Below are positions 1 through 13,000 of a DNA stretch of 64,000 nucleotides, one piece after another (position 1 is the stretch's first letter; every line of letters starts with the position of its first letter). The translations under genes were made by a program, and so were the position numbers. The stretch is taken from assembly GCF_031877795.1 (NCBI RefSeq), contig NC_133932.1, positions 93,540,994 through 93,604,993 on the forward strand, written 5' to 3'. The notes beneath the pieces are model-generated. The model saw only the letters and a program-made list of their open reading frames with translations. It did not search any database and was not told the origin of the DNA. Source of the DNA: Strix aluco (Eukaryota > Chordata > Aves > Strigiformes > Strigidae).

Positions 1-2264
1 GTTTTAAGTAATAGAGTTTGAGCTAGGGCTTACAAATCAAATAGAATGAACTCCATTTAACTTTATATATGTATAAAGCGTATATCTATACCTGAGCGAG
101 ATGTCTAGGCTCCCTTTATAGTCAATGAGGGAAACAAATATTTTTTAGGAAGAAATTAATCCTACCTATTTGAGATGTTTATATTAGGATGAGATAAATG
201 AATCCCTGAACAGGCTCTTGTATTCAGGTACTTATATTTCTTGTCCACAAAGACAGTGAAGGATGACTAGCTCAGGTGTAAACGTCCATACTGACAGTGG
301 TGCTACCTTCACTCCGAGGATTCTTAGCACTAGTGTCCTCCCTGGAACATACAGACAAGACACCTGCAGCTTAGATGTGGCTAAATCCCATGCCAGTCTT
401 TGTACCAACACCTCCCACTGGATAACCTAGGTGCCCTGCTCTGTAACTTACCCATTCATCAGTCAAAGGGCATGGGTCTGCGTGGAACTAAAGTTGCCTA
501 AAAAGTCCCTTGTGAATGCTGGGTTCTGACATATGGGTTTTCTAGAAAGTTTTCTTCGATGTAAGTGTATATATCCTACTTCAGTGAGATGTTTAATCCT
601 GAAGAACTGCTCTGTGTCTTGCCCAAAAATATTGTAGTGTTTTTCCTACTCTGAATGCTACAATAGTTTTAGAAGGCTGTATGATAATTTACTGATACAT
701 CAGAACTGTGTCGGTATTAAATATTATTGGGTAAAAGAAAAAATGTGGCACAACTATTTAATTTTGACATAATATCAAATAAAACGTTATGCTTTCATAC
801 TTTTATAGCTACAAAGTATTGCCTACTTTTTTAAAGAAATTAAACACATGAAGCAGATGTCCTGTGGGAACAATCTGTTATGGTCTGGCAGCAGATTCTC
901 TTTCACTAGCTTGAGATATTGTAACTGAAACATGTACATAAAGTTTAACTATATATGTAATTATGGTAAATAGTGCTTTGTCATATTTTTAGTTATTAAA
1001 TATTCCCTCAAGATTTAACTGTTCATTCTCTTTGTGCTTCTCATTGTCCTACCATTATTGTACCACTGTCTTTTATATTACATACTATGGATTACCTAAT
1101 TTTAGCAGTATTTTCTGGTCTTATTGCCATAGAATCTTCATTTAAAATGTTATCATCTTTATAGGTATGAATAGGTATTTCTGAATCCCAATTTTTAAGC
1201 AGAAAAACTTGACTGTTAAACTTCCTCAGAAACTGTAAAAGTAATGCTTAGCTTCTAGATATCTTTGCTGGTTGTTAGAATCATCAATCTCGAAATTTGA
1301 CACAACAGACATGGGGAAAATTAAATGCTTAACATCCTCAGAAGCCAAAAATCAGAGCAGACATTGTCATCGTGAAGAGAGAATAAAGTTTAAATGCCAC
1401 CTTTCAAAGAGTTGCTCTGTGCTTTACTCAGGGCATAGAAGAGACTTCTCATTTGGGACTGTTCATGTGAGGTCCACTTTTCCCAGCACACAGCTTTGTA
1501 GGGAGGGAGGGAGTGACACTCCCTTTTAGCTAAGGCAGTGACCATGGACAAAAGAGATCTGTTTAGCTAAAATGGAGCAGAGAGATTAAAATTCTCAGGC
1601 ACTGGGCATGTATGAGGTTAGATGGTTGCTATAAGGGAGGTCTGAGGACTTTGTTGGGATGTAGAATTTGCCATTAGCAGACCTAGATTGTAAATACTGT
1701 TATAGTTTGGAGTATGATTGGCACTACATGGTCTCTTCATTGTCTACACCACAGTACGTGGTACCGCTGTTGGTGGGTCCTTCCTCAAAATCAACACCAG
1801 TAGTACTGATGCCAAACTGCCTCTAGAAATTTGGCAGGAAACTCTGGAGTCCTTCAGCACAGCACAGATACAGTGTTCCTTGTGTTTTCTTCCTCCACAG
1901 ACTCTGTATTCTCACTCTCATGCATCTTGCCTCACAGAACAATAAAGATGAAAGTGAAGAAGGAAATATTTAGTGAGATTTACATCAGGCTTTTGGTTAC
2001 ACTAAATGGTTACAATCAAAACATATAAAAAGCAACCCTACTTGATACGAGAGCTTTCTAATTACTTAGCTCATCTTATCTAGAATTCCTAAAACATCCC
2101 TCAGCCTTTACAGCTGTGGATCCTTAGAAAGAAGCCCTTAGAGTTCAGGCACGCGAATGTTAGCTTCAGACACAACTTCCATTGTTTTTTCTCTTTTAGT
2201 TTTGGGTGCCAGTGACCTCTTTTTTCACAGGGTAACATCAATACCTTATCAGCTCCAGCTAAAC

Positions 2265-2305
2265 ACTTCTTTGTGTCATCACAAACTTCTTTTGTTTCAT
2301 CACAA
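2265..2305 (+). repeat. Direct tandem duplication, about 20-bp unit, 2 copies
   Basis: ACTTCTTTGTGTCATCACAA is followed directly by a near copy with one extra T (21 bp). Confidence 0.8.
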
Positions 2306-2497
2306 ACTTGTCTTCTAGGGTATATAATTCAGTATCATTTTTTCCTTGAGTACATGCATCTCCACTGTAAACTTTGGTAACAAATACAAGTGGTCTCAAC
2401 CATGCTAAATGAACCCAGTGCTCTTTACTCACTTCAGTGGCCTAAACAACTGTGAGCTATATAAATCCCTGGCTCTGGGTCCTCTGTGTGTTTACAG

Positions 2498-2533
2498 ACT
2501 ATTACTCCTTTGTTCACTATTACTCCTTTGTTC
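2498..2533 (+). repeat. Perfect 18-bp tandem duplication
   Basis: ACTATTACTCCTTTGTTC occurs twice back to back with no mismatch, so it is probably recent. Confidence 0.9.
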
Positions 2534-5500
2534 CTGTTTAGCCCACTGGCTAACTCCTCCACCAGTCCTGGCTGTTTAATTCAGTGGTTTGCAATCTGTG
2601 GTGCACAGAACCCTGGGGTTTCTCCACAAACTATTTCTAAAAGGCCTGTGAAAAGTAATTACAGAAAACAAGCCTATCATTTCATGTGCTGGCTTTAATT
2701 TGCTAGCTAAGGGTCCCATACTTTCAATGGACCTTTTTAGAGGACTATGGTTTTAAAAAGCCTTATTGAAGTTACTTATACATCACATTAGACATTATAC
2801 AAAACATCTGTTATATATTTTTCTGTTAATCTCATTATCTCTTGGACTTTACTAACTTTGTATAAAGACCATACATAGCATACTATTAATGAAGGTGGCA
2901 TTCTCAAGAATAAGTTGCTTTCCACAGTCATGCCTAAGAGAAAAGGCTCCCCCAAAAACAATCCCACATTCCTCTGTTGGGACTGCTTTACGCTTAATTA
3001 CAATTCTGTCTGAACTGCTAATAGATGCTGGTTTATAAATAGCTCTTAGAAATCTATTTGTTTATATCTCTTATAATTTGTGTTCACAGGCATGTGCCTA
3101 CTTTATTTACTGTCTAGTCTTTTCTTAATAAATAATTTGTAATAAAATCATTATATTTTCATATACATCTTTAGTTCCAGTAAATTATGCTGCTGAGTCT
3201 CTAAATGTGTCATGATACAGTTTTTCTCTGAAATCTCAAACAAATAAATTACACAATGTTTAAGAAAAATGGATGTAACATGTATGATTGTTTAAAGTTG
3301 CATAGGCCTTCAGCTTTCATTTGACCTATTATGAGGTTATTTAGAGATTGAAATAACTCCAGAATTTGAGGTCAAACAACATTCTTGAACATAAGGGTCG
3401 AGCAAAAAAAATGAAAAAGTGTCAGTTTGGTGAATCAGAAAAAACAGTAGCTGTGAAATGATTGACCAAGGTTCTGTCAAATTCCCCTGATCCTCTGTTG
3501 GGATACATTTAATTCTCATCAGCAATGAAGTGTGAAACATCATCATAATAAAAATCATATGAGTACAGTAGCAGCTTCATATATGGAGACAAAAGCAAGG
3601 TCCCAACCAGGCTGTGAGTATCTCAAAGAACAATCTCCCTGACAAACAGCTTATCACACACCCCAATAGGCTGTCTTCTTTTTTCTCTGCTCTGGCAGCA
3701 AACTTTGCCCTGTTCTTTGAAACAGGAGCTATTTTAACATGTGAGATTTAATGCAGGACTCAGATGGTCCTTAGAAATTGTCAGCCATAACCACGAACCT
3801 CTCCTCTGTAGTCTCCTCAACATATTTCCCAGCATAGCAGCAGCAAAACATGGGCCATATTTGTTGGTGACAACAGAGACCAGGACAGATGTTCAATCAA
3901 GTCTGTGTATAGTCATCCCTGACAGGAAGAACTTTTCACCCTCTGCATTTTGCCTTCTACTAGGCTATCTAATTTTTAAAACTGCCAGCTTTGACACTTG
4001 GGCTCTGCTGCTTCAAACTATGGGGTTGTGCTAACTTTGCAATTAAGTCTCTTACACTGTAGGAGAAGTTGTCAATTAATGCTAAGTAGTTTAGTAAGAC
4101 ACTGACATCCCAAAAGTCATAGTATTTTGGCTTGACAGGTTTTGATAGGGAGGTGGCAGCCCTGTTTAGCTTGTCTGTTCCTAATTCCTGTTGCTCCAGG
4201 GAGGATAATGGTAAAGATTGTCTTCATGGTGGGACTGGATATACTGTATTCCACTTTCTTTTACTAGTAGTAAATGATTAAGGTCTTAGATTTTGAAAAG
4301 TATATTTTATCTTTCAGCTATAAATTATTTCACAAATTAAAGTAACTCAATTTTTTTTTCTAATTTCTGGATAACTTTTTCTGATGAACATTCCTGAGAA
4401 GTTACTGTAGCATTAATAAATGACTGCAACACTAACTTATGGTCTGAATATGCAAACAGAAAGAAAAGCAAAAATGTCACTGGTTTTCCCAGAGTTTTTG
4501 CTAGTATTTTCCCTACTAGTAGGAAAAGGGAAACAAGGTTTTAGAAAACATTTATTTTCTTTGGCTTCTTTCAATTTAGAGAGGAATTTGTAAGAGTTCC
4601 CACTTCCGACCTACTTGTGATTCAGTTCTCCATGCTGATATGAATTTGCAAAATTTGATAATTTAAGCTATAGAATATATCTGTATGCGTTCTGAAAGTT
4701 GTGCTTGCTAAAACTTAAGGAAAAACTAACAAGTGCTAATGATTTTGGATGCAAGTACATTGAGATTTCTGAATCTTAAAACAAACTGCATCTTGATAAA
4801 GAAGGCTTTCATCTTGTCATATTAGCTATAGCAATACATTTCAAGACAAGTAGATGCTTACTTCCTTTAATAAACACTTCTGTAGTGAAAGGTACTGCAG
4901 AGCAGTCATCTACCGTGTTTGATTCTCTTAACTTTGCTTTAGTGACAGAAAGGGCAGATATAATTTCTTTTTAGACAAAGGAATATAGGGGTTTAAAATT
5001 GTTGTAGCCAGTGCTCTGCTCAGATTGTATAAATGGGGAGAGCACAGGTTTTACTTTAAAAAGTGCAATAGAATATAATAACAAATTATAAATATTCTTT
5101 AAAATTTTTATCTGGTTTGTGACATTTTATAACAGGGATATAACCTTCTGCACCATTCTTCTAATCAGTTTTAAAGTTTTAGCCAAAGTGTTGACTGCTA
5201 GCAAAAGATAAACCAATAACATGTTATTTAATTAAGTTCATCTTTCAACTACTCATATGGAATGTATTAAAGCTGTTACAGAAAATATTGTGTGCCTACA
5301 TGGTAAAAGCAACAAGATATTACTTTAATGTTTTTATTACTAACTTCATATGAGACTAACAAGAAAACCTCAACAGTTTTTTGTCGGACTCATAATCCAT
5401 TTGGCTGAGTTATTCAAGTTGAATTACAGAAAACAGAGACTTTTTTCCTCTGGAAAACAATTTCTTTTCTAACTTAGCTCTTCAATATGCTATTTCTAAT

Positions 5501-6780
5501 TCTTGCACTATCTATTTTGTATGATTTTGTAAACAGTTTTTTTGTAAACAAGACATGTAAACAATGTTTGTGCATCAAACAATACCTAACATACCTTGTT
5601 ATATGGCTGTTGTTCTTATTTATTCTTGTTACAACATCATCAGGCACATTTTAACTTCTCAAGTATATTAAAAACCCAGCCTGGCTTCACTGAAGCCTTA
5701 GAAAACTAGATGTTTCAACATACTTATTATCTAGTTTATTAACATCTTATATTTTACATATGTATTAGCATACTACATACTAAAGGTTAATTATTCTTAT
5801 TAATGCTTTAACAAAACTACATGTTTTTCCTTGTATTGAAAATAAGTCATGACACACTTATGTCCATGAATATATCACAGAAACCAACAAAACTTTAATC
5901 TTCTTAAAAGACTAACTACTTTTTGTTTGTATATTTCCAGAGACATTGTTGCTAAAAGCATTAAATAAACAACAAATGCCATCAGGTATGTAACAAAAGG
6001 ATGTAATTAGTATATTTCCCCTGGAACCCGAGCAGTGGGCTTTCTCAGTATTTTTATAGAGCTTTTCCTGCGTTTTGCAGAAATCACAGACTTTCAGAAA
6101 GCACACTTAAGTTAAAATATGCAATCTTGAGATATGAAGTCTGTATTTCCTGTTTCTCTGACACAATAAACATTGTTTACAGTGAATAAACATTTTTACT
6201 GGAAGAGGCTTGGAAAAATGAATGACCACTTTTGTCATCCTGTTAAATTCTGACAGGGAAATGCCCAGACCAAATACTGCTGGCAAAAAAAGTTCCTTCT
6301 CCGAAAATGTTTAGGGGTGGTTCTATCATTTTTCTGGCAGATTGGCTTAGACCAGTTTTTGCTAGTAGGAAGCAGTAACTTTCAGAATTGGGTGGGAATG
6401 ATTTCAAACTAAGAGTGCCATTAGGAAATGATTACAGAGCTGTAATATGGCTAGTTGCATCTCATTTCTCTGTACAACAGCACTCCTGAGGTTGCCGATT
6501 CAGTACTTTTTCAATGTTTTTGTTGTTGTTCCGAAGTGGCCTTTCTGGCTTAAGGTTTTGGGAAAGAATGAGAAAAGCGTATCTTAGTGTGCAGTTTTAC
6601 AATATAACTAAGCTGATTTTACTGCTAGATTCTGCTGAGGTGAGGGTGGCAAGGATACACACACTTTCCCTGCTTTCTGCTTTTTTTCCCCCCCCTGCTT
6701 TTTTTTTTTTCAGTTTTTATTTGACACTTTGGTGTCAAAATTGAAAAGGAAAGAGAGCAGAGAGCAGTCAGCTAGAAGAG

Positions 6781-7010
6781 GGGAAGGGAAGGGAAGGGAA
6801 GGGAAGGGAAGGGAAGGGAAGGGAAGGGAAGGGAAGGGAAGGGAAGGGAAGGGAAGGGAAGGGAAGGGAAGGGAAGGGAAGGGAAGGGAAGGGAAGGGAA
6901 GGGAAGGGAAGGGAAGGGAAGGGAAGGGAAGGGAAGGGAAGGGAAGGGAAGGGAAGGGAAGGGAAGGGAAGGGAAGGGAAGGGAAGGGAAGGGAAGGGAA
7001 GGGAAGGGAA
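6781..7010 (+). repeat. Pure pentanucleotide microsatellite (GGGAA)46
   Basis: 230 bases made only of uninterrupted GGGAA units, equivalent to AAGGG in another register. The tract is preceded by T- and C-rich sequence (6,678-6,712) and a short AG-rich lead-in. Strand asymmetry is total (purine/pyrimidine), so triplex or G-quadruplex structures are possible. Open frames on both strands (repeating Gly-Arg-Glu-Gly-Lys and Pro-Phe-Pro-Ser-Leu) follow from the 5-base period and are not genes. Confidence 0.98.
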
Positions 7011-10000
7011 GATGGATGAGGCATGAGTCGTCTTGTGGGCTAACAGACCCAGTTTGAAGCCATAGCTGTTGAAGTGGCTTAGCTATGATGTTCAACCATG
7101 GCTTTGTGGATCAGGTAGTTCAGGGGACTACTGTACATGTCCAAAAGCCTGAGAAGGCCACAATTTCACTGCCAACTCATTCAGATCCACACTGAGTCCA
7201 GCTCTGTGTGGCCCTGAGGATGAAGGTAGACCTGGCCTCTTTGTGAGCCTGCATATTGACCCAGCTTTCCACCAACCTCTTCCACTCCACCTCATATATT
7301 TTCCACTTTGGAAAGTCTTCTTCCATCCCCACAAAACTTAAGTTTTCTACTGACAGTGATGAGGAACAACAAAGTAAGTGATTTAGTTCCTTGGCCTTGA
7401 AACAGTATACATCTTACTTTCCCTTCACTGCTGAGAAGCCTGGACCTGGTTTTGAACAAAAGCAATTATACTGATTTGGAATGAAAAGGCATTTAAAGCT
7501 CTTTTGACACAGCAGAACAAAGAGAGAGGGTCAGTCATTCCGAGATTTGAAAATGTTCCCTTCTTTCCTTCCCATTGCCATTTGTGAGAGAGAGTTGAGA
7601 GAACCTCTAATGCTAATGATCACTGAGGAACTCTCTTTGTTAAGAAGATTTCCATAATGCATACTTCTTCTGAGGTGTCTATGTCATGATGTGATTCCGT
7701 CTGCCAGCTCAAGCGTGTCCTCTATCCATGTTCAGAGGCAGAAATCAATGGTAAATCATGCTGAGTGAGTATAATGGAGGCATTCTTAGCCTCTGCAGCC
7801 ACTGAGCACTCACTCATTGTTGAGCCATTGAAGAAGAGTCCAGTCAAAAAAACCCCAACACAGTATCTGGCAAAGGAGACTTTTCTTCCATTAGCTTTGA
7901 AAAGCAGCAAGGGATAGAACAGAAGAAGGTATACCTGGGTGAAGAAGTAACTCTTTCATGTGTTTTCTTGTATAAGAATAAGGCAGGAATATATGAACTA
8001 CTGCAAGGTATTGTGCTCTAACCTTCTTTCTGCTTCCTTGCCTGATGTCACAAAAACCAAGTGAACTTTAAAACATGGAGAAATAATGTGCCTTTATTTT
8101 CTAATATGTAAACTGCAATGGAATCTGTAGCACATTATTTTAACCACCACAGAAACTAATATTAATTGCAAATAACACTGAAAGTATGTGAATCAAAGTT
8201 TATTCTAGTCTGACTCAGGAAGCAAAGGAATTCTGTTCACAATACTAGTCTTTGTTTCCCTTAAAGCAAAACGTACTTGCATTAGTCATTTATGGTATTA
8301 AGAAACATTGATAATTGCCTTTTATAGTTTTTCAAGCATCACAATTTAGTACACCTATAATTGAAAAGCTGGGTTTTGCAATCAAAAAGTAGAATACAGA
8401 GTGTTGCTATGCAAAAGTGAAGAATTTCCTCTTTCTTTAGCTTATTAATTTTCAAATAATGCTTTAGGGCTTGTTGTGATAGTTCTTTACAAGGTAGTAA
8501 ATATATAACTAAACAGACTGTCTAGGCTGAAAACTAATTACCATTAGAAACTGAAGCATTTGGGCTTGTTATTTCTGCAAATCAAACAACTCTGAATACA
8601 ATCTCCATATTAAATAAAATGTTCAGTGAACCATGAAGCTCTTCACAAATCTGGACCATGTTTTAAGAAGCCTTTTTTTTAGTTATTGTTGTATGCATGT
8701 CGTTGCATGCAGAATAGTTGGAATATTAAAATATTTTTTATATTGGAAGGTGGGGAGGGAAATGAAAAGATTGTGTTAAAACTCAGTTTTGGAAGTTTTT
8801 AAAAGTTACCAGCTAGGAAATAAATGTGGAAAAGGCAGTGTATACCTTGAAGTTAAAGTTTCTACATGTATACAGAAATGATGATGAGGAGACATATCCT
8901 GAACTTGCTATCTCATTCCTCTGTCCTGGGGACAGGCACCGTAAGGATAGCAAAGTTGTAATAAGGAGTATTTGTAACACGAGCCTCAGAACTATAATGA
9001 AGTTTAATATATTATCATTTCTAAAGCCCTTCCATTATATGGGTAATAATTAATACAGTTCTTAAGACAAAAAATAGGCTGTTTCTCTCAAAAAACGCCC
9101 AGCTTTTCATTTCCAGAGCTCAGTTTATTTCAAGGCAAAAGTCAAGGAGCAAACAACAGGTATATAAGTGGATGACCCTTTTGTTAAAAAATTAGAAGGA
9201 AAAATAAGAAAAAAAAAAGAATCCACAGAGAAAGAGACTAAAAACCACAAATATCCCATATCAGCAAAGCATATAAGGGGTGAGGGTAGAAGTAAGACTG
9301 GTTTTAGAATCATTCTTCAGACTAATTGCCTGCTATGCTGCCTGTGTTTCTGTCAAAAAACATGAAAGGAAAGTGCTGACTGATTATATATATTGGAATA
9401 TCAAATTAGGATATACATTCTGATATATATGGAGAGAATAAACTACACATATAATAAGGCTGCATTTTTATCAAGGATTTCTGGTGATGATACAAACATT
9501 GTAAGGGAACTCAAGTACTTTTACACAGTAGCTGTCATCTGAAATAAAATATAACTCTATGTACAAAAAAAGAGGGGAAAAAAAGGCAAGATGAGAAAAC
9601 AGCTTTAGATACCCACAAAGATAGGCAATGCTACAGAATTGCATGATATCTTGTGATTATAATTCAATTCAGAGTGTTTGACCATCAAAGGCTCTAATAA
9701 ATGATATCTGTTGCTTTGTAGCACCTATAGCAGTTAAGAAAGTAAAACAATTTAAATGTATAACCTCTTCTTTTCACACACTCCATCCCACATGCCTTTA
9801 TCCAAGAACAGTGATTTGTTTGTTTGGCTTTGTTAGAGTCTAATTAAGATTGGAATTTGATGAGTGCTCATTGAATAGAATTAATTCTGGATAAAATAAG
9901 GTAGCAATACTTACTGGGGAAGAAAAATAATTGGAGGACTACACGGAGGGATTAGCTCCTTTGACTAAAGTCATACACTCACCCTCTGCTACAGGGTTTC

Positions 10001-13000
10001 TAGACTGAATATTTCTTGAATCTTCAGCTGTTTCAAAATGTTTGGACAGGAAAAAGTAAGTGCTATAATTATGGGGAATGTGTGCTGTATTCATTATACA
10101 AAACAAGAAGCCAAATCATTGTTTAAAGCAAAAACTTGACTTCATATTAGCTATCGAGTGTTCATAAAACCTCTCCTTTCCTTCTTTTTCTGCTTCTCTT
10201 TTCCCCAAAACAGCTGCAGTCTCTGGGAACTGAAGGCCAGATTTTCCAAAGAGCTAACTTAAAACAACTGTTAAACACAGCTTTTCAGCACCCATTAGCC
10301 CTAATTAGGGGTGGAGATCTCCTCTAAAAATATATCATATAGGAAGTCCAAGCTAGCTCTCCAAGGTCAGAGACATCTCATTACTGCATAAATTAGAGGA
10401 GCATAGCATTTTGAAACGTCTCACAGAAAAAGATTCAAATAAACCCCAGCTTGTATGTTAGGAAGAGGATAGAAACAAACAAAAAACAAAGCTCAATCAG
10501 GCAGACTTGAAGAAGGCATCAGCAACCAAAAAATGCAAGTAATTCCTTGATATGCTTGTCTTAAAAATATAATGTCTAGATACAGTGATTGACATATTAT
10601 AATACCCAGTTCTCTTCTGTGCTGATTTTCTAATCTCTACTGTGTTTTGTAATAGATATCATCATTAGAAAAGTCTCTGATTAACTGATAAACATTTTTT
10701 AAAAATCTATTGTATTGGCTGTCCCTTTGGAAAACACAGTTTCTTTTTTTTCTGTAAATTTTCCTAAACTGCCACAAAAACATCATTTAAAAAGTCAAAG
10801 TGTAGTGGCAGTTTAAACTTGTGAAAATAAAACTATAAAGGTGAATCAAATGTATTCATTTCCAAATTAAAATAAAGAGGAATGGAAGAATAATAAGGAT
10901 TTCAGGTCTTTAATTACTTTTCAATATTCATCTTTCATTCTGCTGGTTTTAGATAATTGTTTAAGAAACATTTAATGTTAGAAGTGGTCACTATAACATA
11001 CAATAGGTGATGGGTCTGGACATAAGGAGAATGAATCTTGACTGAGTTTACTTTACTGAGTTAATCTTTCTGTCAGCATAGTAATATTTAGTTTCTAGTC
11101 CTTTAGGGTATGATTTGCAAAGACATTTTTAACTGTTGGAACTTGTTTAAATATTTATTTTAATAAAACCACAATGAAAATACATTTCCTGCTTGAAACA
11201 AACCCTTTTCAGAATGCCAGGACTCACAAGGATTCATGACTGGATTTTGTGACAGCTGATGTCTGTACAGTAGATGTTTAATAAATGGAGACATTTTATA
11301 CTAAGTTTTGCAGATTAATATTTTTCCAGTAGTGACATATGTATTGGAAAAAAAATCTTTTCAAAATGAGGTCACTGCTTTAAAAATGTAAGAAACATTG
11401 TCAAATTTAAAATGCTCTTTTAGAAAAGAATTCAGTAACTGCACATTAAGAGTGCCTTAATGTCTGTGACAAGTAAAACATCTGCTCCAGCAGCTGAAAT
11501 GGAAAGTTAATACTCCAGATAAGCAAAAAAGGTTTTGAAAAAAACAAAACAAAACCTGCTATAAACCTTACCCAAAACTCACATGAATTCTTCTTTGATC
11601 AAGTTAGTTCAAATGGAACAGATAACTCCCTCTTCTAATTAGCTTCATATCCTCTATCCCTATTAGCTTTCTTTTCCCACTCTGTTTTCCACCAGATTTC
11701 TTAGTTTTATCTTTATTCTACCCCGGGAGGGAGAAGACTGAACCCAGTGTGCACTGTGACCTGGCCCTGCACATCCCCATGGCAGGTTTAGTGTATCCCT
11801 AAGGTGGTGTGTGCTCTGGGTTAAAGCTACAGTTGTCTCCAGATTCCACCTGCCCTTGTGCTATGTGAACCTTGTCATACCACCTGCCTAACACCAGTCA
11901 CAAGTCCCCACAAGCGAAGACACTGAATTAGTTAGGTATGTCATATTCCCTTTACACTGCTACTAAGTACATACTGGGAGGCTTTCCCCACCCATGACTA
12001 GTGTGGGTCCAACCTTTCTCCCCACAATATGCCCCAAAGTTTGTTTAAACCAGAGAGTATACTTGTATCCCAACAGCATATCTCAAACCCACATGAGAAA
12101 TACACTATAAATCTAGCCATTGTCCTCTGTCAGTATGCTTGACAACTTTTACTGGGTGAATGTCTTTATCTTGTTGCCTTCTGCTTTTGCATTACTAAGA
12201 TTTGACTGGGATTTAAAGATTTGCAGTTGATCCCAGGCTAGCTGAATCCAAGTCCAAGAACATAGAAACTGCAAACGCTATCCTAAGTGTGTTCACTTAG
12301 GCTATGTGAGACTTGCTGAACCTGCATGAATTACTTGGCCAGCTGACAACATAGAAAAAGTCCCATTGATCTAGTGGAAGGGAAAGAAATATAAGACTAG
12401 GATGGAACAGTTGCATATGAAGAAATAATATAGATGTTTCCATCTCCAACAAAGTAGCTATATTAGAGGAAAGGCAATATGATTTTGACAAGAGAAAAAC
12501 AGTAAGGTAAGAGAAAACAGAGACAGAGGGAAAGTGGAGAACTGGTGGGTAAAAAAGAGTTTCTAAGAAAGTCTCAGAGAACTGTAAGTTTAGTGAACCA
12601 ATGTGTATATATATACTGATGACTGAAAATTTCTTTCTAGATCATTTTCATACTTGACATTTGTCTAAATAAGACTAAAAAACCACACATATTTCTTCAT
12701 AATATAAAAGCAAAATAGAACTACTTGAAACAATTTTCCCATGTGTTAGTCCAGCACAAAGTTGCTAAATATTAACTTGTGTCAAAGGCAGAAGACTATC
12801 TAATTTATAGCTGTAAAGGTCATGTGATTCTGGTCACTAAAATGCAAGATCAAGCCAATGATAAGAACTTTGCATTTACAATTATACAAATATATAACAC
12901 TATAGTTAAAATTCAAGTACACATCTCACACTATGGATTGTAAACTACAATTTCTCTGTATTGGAAATTCATAACATACTTTCTCTAGCTATTGGGTTTC

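Larger units (their letters stand above)
1..6680. other. AT-rich intergenic sequence, no gene seen
   Basis: Unique-looking AT-rich sequence with stops in all frames. I see no conserved protein motif, promoter-like island or recognisable transposon. Two short direct duplications are listed separately. Confidence 0.7.

Noticed and set aside
6678-6714. Polypyrimidine tract followed by CAG, resembling a splice acceptor
   Set aside because: No coding sequence follows, and the downstream sequence is microsatellite lead-in.
6710-7095. Long open frames of about 100 codons on both strands with five-residue repeats
   Set aside because: They are produced by the (GGGAA)n microsatellite, whose period is not divisible by three and which contains no stop in either direction. 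They are not proteins.
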